Shown: one piece after another, positions 23,623-26,082 of the stretch
How the letters are laid out: each line of letters opens with the position of its first letter
How positions within the stretch are numbered: position 1 is the first letter of the stretch
DNA from: WRHT01 sp031550525
GTDB taxonomy: Bacteria > Desulfobacterota > Desulfovibrionia > Desulfovibrionales > Desulfovibrionaceae
NCBI GenBank assembly: GCA_031550525.1
Contig: JAVBON010000031.1
Coordinates: forward strand, 1 to 26,082
Reading direction: 5' to 3'
Length of the DNA stretch: 26,082 nucleotides
Made by a program: the position numbers and the translations under genes
The notes under the pieces: generated by a model
The model's input: only the letters and a program-made list of their open reading frames with translations
Told to the model about the DNA's origin: nothing
Database searches by the model: none

Positions 23623-24360
23623 CTATTCTCCGGTGTAGGCCGCGTTGTCTATAATCCAGCAGAGCTTGCCGTTTATGGGGCGCACCATTTGCGCGGGCAA
23701 GGTGGGTTCGGCCATCATGTTGAGGGATGTGGAGAGCACATGGTGCTTTTCTTTGCCATTAGCCATGAATATGCAGCAGCGGGCGTTGTTCATTACCGGC
23801 AGGGTAATGGTTATGCGCGAGCTTTTTATGCTGTGTATGTATTGGTCCACCACCAGGCTGTCGGTTTCTTGCACTGTTCCCGCGCCGGGGAAGAGCGAGC
23901 CGGTGTGGCCGTCGTCGCCAACGCCTAGCAAAATACAGTCGAAACGCGGAAATTCGCCCGGTATGAGGCAAAAATGGTCTTTAAGCAGGGCTTCATAGCT
24001 TTGGGCGGCGTGTACCGGGTCGTCTTCGCCCTTCATGCGGTAAAAGCGGGTCAGGGGCACTCTGGAAAGCAGCTCGGCTCTGGCCATGCGGTAGTTGCTG
24101 TCCGGATGATCCGGACCCACGCAACGCTCATCCACAAAGTAGACGGCGGTTCGCTCCCAGTCTATGCGGTTAACCCATTCCGGCGACGAAAGCAGGCGGA
24201 ACAGCGGAATGGGAGTACGGCCCCCCGATATGGCCAGGTTGAAAATACTGCGCCGTTTAAGGGCATCGCGGCATTGTTCCTCAATCATTTCGGCGGCCAG
24301 TTGCGCCATTTCAAGCGGATCTTCCGCCACCAGCAATGAAAGATAGGTAGCCCGAATCAT
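23623..24360 (-). CDS. pgl: 6-phosphogluconolactonase
   Basis: The 245-aa protein is a DevB/Pgl-type lactonase that hydrolyses 6-phosphogluconolactone to 6-phosphogluconate in the oxidative pentose phosphate pathway. Motifs are LAISGGRTPIPLF, VYFVDERCVGPDHPDSNY, and ILLGVGDDGHTGSLFPG, with the catalytic Asp and His in the last. Length is standard. ATG 24360 has GAGG five bases upstream. No glucose-6-phosphate dehydrogenase or 6-phosphogluconate dehydrogenase gene is adjacent; their usual partners must lie elsewhere. It has its own terminator at 23540-23572. Confidence 0.95.
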   Translation of the reverse strand: MIRATYLSLLVAEDPLEMAQLAAEMIEEQCRDALKRRSIFNLAISGGRTPIPLFRLLSSPEWVNRIDWERTAVYFVDERCVGPDHPDSNYRMARAELLSRVPLTRFYRMKGEDDPVHAAQSYEALLKDHFCLIPGEFPRFDCILLGVGDDGHTGSLFPGAGTVQETDSLVVDQYIHSIKSSRITITLPVMNNARCCIFMANGKEKHHVLSTSLNMMAEPTLPAQMVRPINGKLCWIIDNAAYTGE

Positions 24361-24651
24361 AGTAACCTCGCTGCTTAAAAAAACGTTTTAAATAAATTAC
24401 TAGTTTTATCGTATTTTGTCACCTGTTAGCATTTACGCGCGCTACGGCTGGCCAATTGCCCCGCAGCCCTTGCCTGTAAACATTTTTATACCGTAAAACC
24501 GGCCTCCGCAAGCCAGGGCGATTATAACGCGTAACACATGCATAATACGGCCCGCTGGCGAAAAACCGGCTTGTAATTAGCCATTTATTTCCGTAAGTGG
24601 TGTTATATTCATTTGATATATTGAGTCGTTTTATCTCATACGGAGTTAATT

Positions 24652-25644
24652 ATGCAACGAGTCACCACGATGACCTGGGTTGGCCTGGCTATAAACTTTG
24701 TGGCCGTCATAATGCTTATAGCGGGTATTATTGAAGAAAGTTACTATGGTCTGGATAATTTCGATGTGGGCATTATCGCCTTTACAGCGGTTTTTTTCAC
24801 GCTGCAACTAATAGGCGTTCTCATGCTGGCCGCAGGCAGCCCGACCGGAGGAACTGTTGCTGCCGTGGGCAGCGCGGCCTTTGTGCCCATTGGTCTTATT
24901 TGCCTTATGGGCGCTATGACCTCGCGCAACAATCTCAAAAAAGCGGTTTCTGGCTATAACTATTTTGACGACGGGGCGGCGGAGCAAGGCCCACGCGATG
25001 TTCCCATGCGCTCCAGCGCCAAAACCATGTACAGCCCGACTTTGAGCGTGCATCTGGAGCCGCAGGGCCAGACCGATAGCGCCGGACACCGCTCTGCCGC
25101 TGGCAACGAAGCGTTTGCGGCGCAAAGCGCCGCTTTCGACGGTAACAGCAATGCCAATTCCGCTGCGCCCGCAGTTGCGGGGAGCGCCCTGGCCGCTGCT
25201 GGCGGCCGGGGCGCTCCCCACTATTTTTCTTTTGCCGATTACCGTTTGATGTATGGCTTGCTTATTGCCGCTTGCGTGGTGCTTTGCATTGTAATGCTGC
25301 CATACATTGGCGATAGGGCTTTCAGAGCCACGCTGCCCGCGACAGTGATAGGCATAGTATTTATAATTGCTTACAGCCGTGTTGCAAATTTGCCGGTACT
25401 GGCCCTTTACGGCGACTATATGGAGTGTATGAGCAGCCTTTACTCCTCGCCAGTACGCGTGCGTTATGCCAGCATTATCGGAGCCGAGTTGGGCCTGAGC
25501 CGTGGCAAGATATACTACAAAAACGCCGACGGCGGCACTGCCGCCGCCCGTATCGCCTTTGGATTTATAAAAGGCAGCGAGCGCAAAGAGGCCAAACATC
25601 AGTTTAAAGAGAAAATGACGCAACTGGGAGTTTTTAAAGACTGA
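24652..25644 (+). CDS. five-helix membrane protein with disordered loop and PH-like tail, unknown function
   Basis: The 330-aa protein has three hydrophobic helices near residues 8-28, 39-61 and 67-92, a long Ala/Ser/Gly-rich loop (about 100-190) that is probably disordered, two more helices (201-222, 228-248) and a soluble C-terminal part. That tail (VRYASIIGAELGLSRGKIYYKNADGG, then a basic KGSERKEAKHQFKEKM helix) has the strand-then-helix pattern of bacterial PH-like (YcxB-type) domains; this is a guess from pattern only. ATG 24652 has GGAG six bases upstream. A terminator follows. I do not recognise a characterised homologue. Confidence 0.75.
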   Translation: MQRVTTMTWVGLAINFVAVIMLIAGIIEESYYGLDNFDVGIIAFTAVFFTLQLIGVLMLAAGSPTGGTVAAVGSAAFVPIGLICLMGAMTSRNNLKKAVSGYNYFDDGAAEQGPRDVPMRSSAKTMYSPTLSVHLEPQGQTDSAGHRSAAGNEAFAAQSAAFDGNSNANSAAPAVAGSALAAAGGRGAPHYFSFADYRLMYGLLIAACVVLCIVMLPYIGDRAFRATLPATVIGIVFIIAYSRVANLPVLALYGDYMECMSSLYSSPVRVRYASIIGAELGLSRGKIYYKNADGGTAAARIAFGFIKGSERKEAKHQFKEKMTQLGVFKD

Positions 25645-25688
25645 CACCAGTCCAATACCTGTGCATACGCATAGCAATAAACCAACGT

Positions 25689-25734
25689 AAGCCATTGCGA
25701 GAGCTTTTTCCAACGCTCCTGCAATGGCTTTTTA
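25689..25734 (+). terminator. intrinsic terminator of the membrane protein gene
   Basis: AAGCCATTGC (25689-25698) pairs with GCAATGGCTT (25721-25730), with an inner GAGC/GCTC stem, and is followed by TTTATTTT. It lies 45 bases after the stop at 25644. Confidence 0.9.
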
Positions 25735-26082
25735 TTTTAAATTGAGTGGTATTTTGATGAAATTTTTGCAGATATAAAGGTGGGAGCACGCCAATTTTGT
25801 AGAATAAAGTATTTGTACGCAGGGAGTAAGTGGAGGCAAACGGCGGAATTGAGAGGAAAAGTGCGGCGAATAAACTTTGGAAAAAGGCTTTGATAGAACA
25901 TATGTTAAAAACGAAGCCTTATAGAAAACTTGAAACAAAGCAATTCTAAGCGAAAAGTTTAGGAAGATGAGGGTGGAGCGCGAGGAGGGAGAAGGCAACC
26001 CTTTTCAAAGGGTTCATTCTCCCTCCTCGCCTCTTTTAGGCGCGGCGCAGCCGCATCATACGTATATTCTCTTCTAGCGCGA
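25735..26082. other. gene-free AT- and purine-rich tail of the window
   Basis: This stretch has no credible coding region. The plus strand is strongly purine-rich between about 25780 and 25990, with many GGAGG-like runs. The only long open frame is a minus-strand one beginning with TTG inside the hairpin, which I reject. The stretch could be an untranslated RNA ending at the hairpin below, or decayed DNA. Confidence 0.4.
25980..26030. repeat. strong two-part hairpin
   Basis: An outer 14-bp perfect stem (25980-25993 with 26017-26030) encloses a 7-bp inner stem (25997-26003 with 26008-26014), with a TTCA loop. It is followed by CTCTTTT on the plus strand. It may be an intrinsic terminator of an unseen transcript from the purine-rich stretch. 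Confidence 0.7.

Noticed and set aside
24808..25713. 301-aa minus-strand open frame
   Set aside because: It is antisense to the membrane protein gene, which has a good ribosome site and terminator.
25732..25998. 88-aa minus-strand open frame
   Set aside because: It starts with TTG inside a hairpin, has no ribosome site and reflects purine bias on the plus strand.

Overview
The window looks like chromosomal DNA of a Gram-negative anaerobe, most plausibly a Desulfovibrionaceae-type deltaproteobacterium. The support is indirect: outer-membrane beta-barrels with signal peptides and terminal Phe, a VPLPA-CTERM sorting tail, DsrE-like and C_GCAxxG_C_C-type cysteine proteins, a TtuA/MoaD-like tRNA thiolation pair, and moderately GC-rich coding DNA with AT-rich intergenic gaps. 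No rRNA, tRNA, CRISPR array, integrase or complete transposase gene was found.

Layout. Positions 1-350 hold two copies of a GC-rich, hairpin-containing 186-bp-period tandem repeat. A transcription-attenuation leader (505-654) follows: a 25-codon ORF with three Tyr codons, a competing antiterminator helix and a perfect 13-bp terminator. It precedes a tyrosine phenol-lyase/tryptophanase-family gene (773-2221). A decayed HEAT-like repeat gene lies at about 2344-2622. From 14479 down to 2897 all intact genes are on the minus strand: an M16C metallopeptidase, two related outer-membrane barrels, rlmN, a small lipoprotein, a MoaD/ThiS-like carrier, a TtuA-type tRNA thiolase, purE, threonine aldolase and a bifunctional 6-phosphofructo-2-kinase/fructose-2,6-bisphosphatase. 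Plus-strand hemW and a DsrE-like gene follow. Then come a minus-strand class I aminotransferase, a VPLPA-CTERM protein and a tandem AAA+ ATPase, a plus-strand C_GCAxxG_C_C protein, a minus-strand DAACS symporter and 6-phosphogluconolactonase, and a plus-strand membrane protein of unknown function.

Functional themes are amino-acid and PLP chemistry (lyase, threonine aldolase, aminotransferase, dicarboxylate/amino-acid symporter), RNA modification (TtuA with its carrier, RlmN), sugar-phosphate control (PFK-2/FBPase-2, Pgl), and cell-envelope proteins. There is no single large operon; most genes have their own gaps and hairpin terminators.

The signals most worth a second look are: (1) the Tyr-codon attenuator before the lyase, whose active site also departs from the known family; (2) a family of about 152-bp inverted-repeat elements (2747-2900, 7234-7384, 14625-14776) whose TAGG end supplies the TAG stop codon of two different genes, one of them the sulfur-carrier protein whose C-terminus ends in a single Gly; (3) a bacterial PFKFB-type bifunctional enzyme; and (4) an uncharacterised double-AAA+ ATPase with an N-terminal helical/winged-helix-like region. 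All family assignments come from reading motifs by eye; no database search was run.
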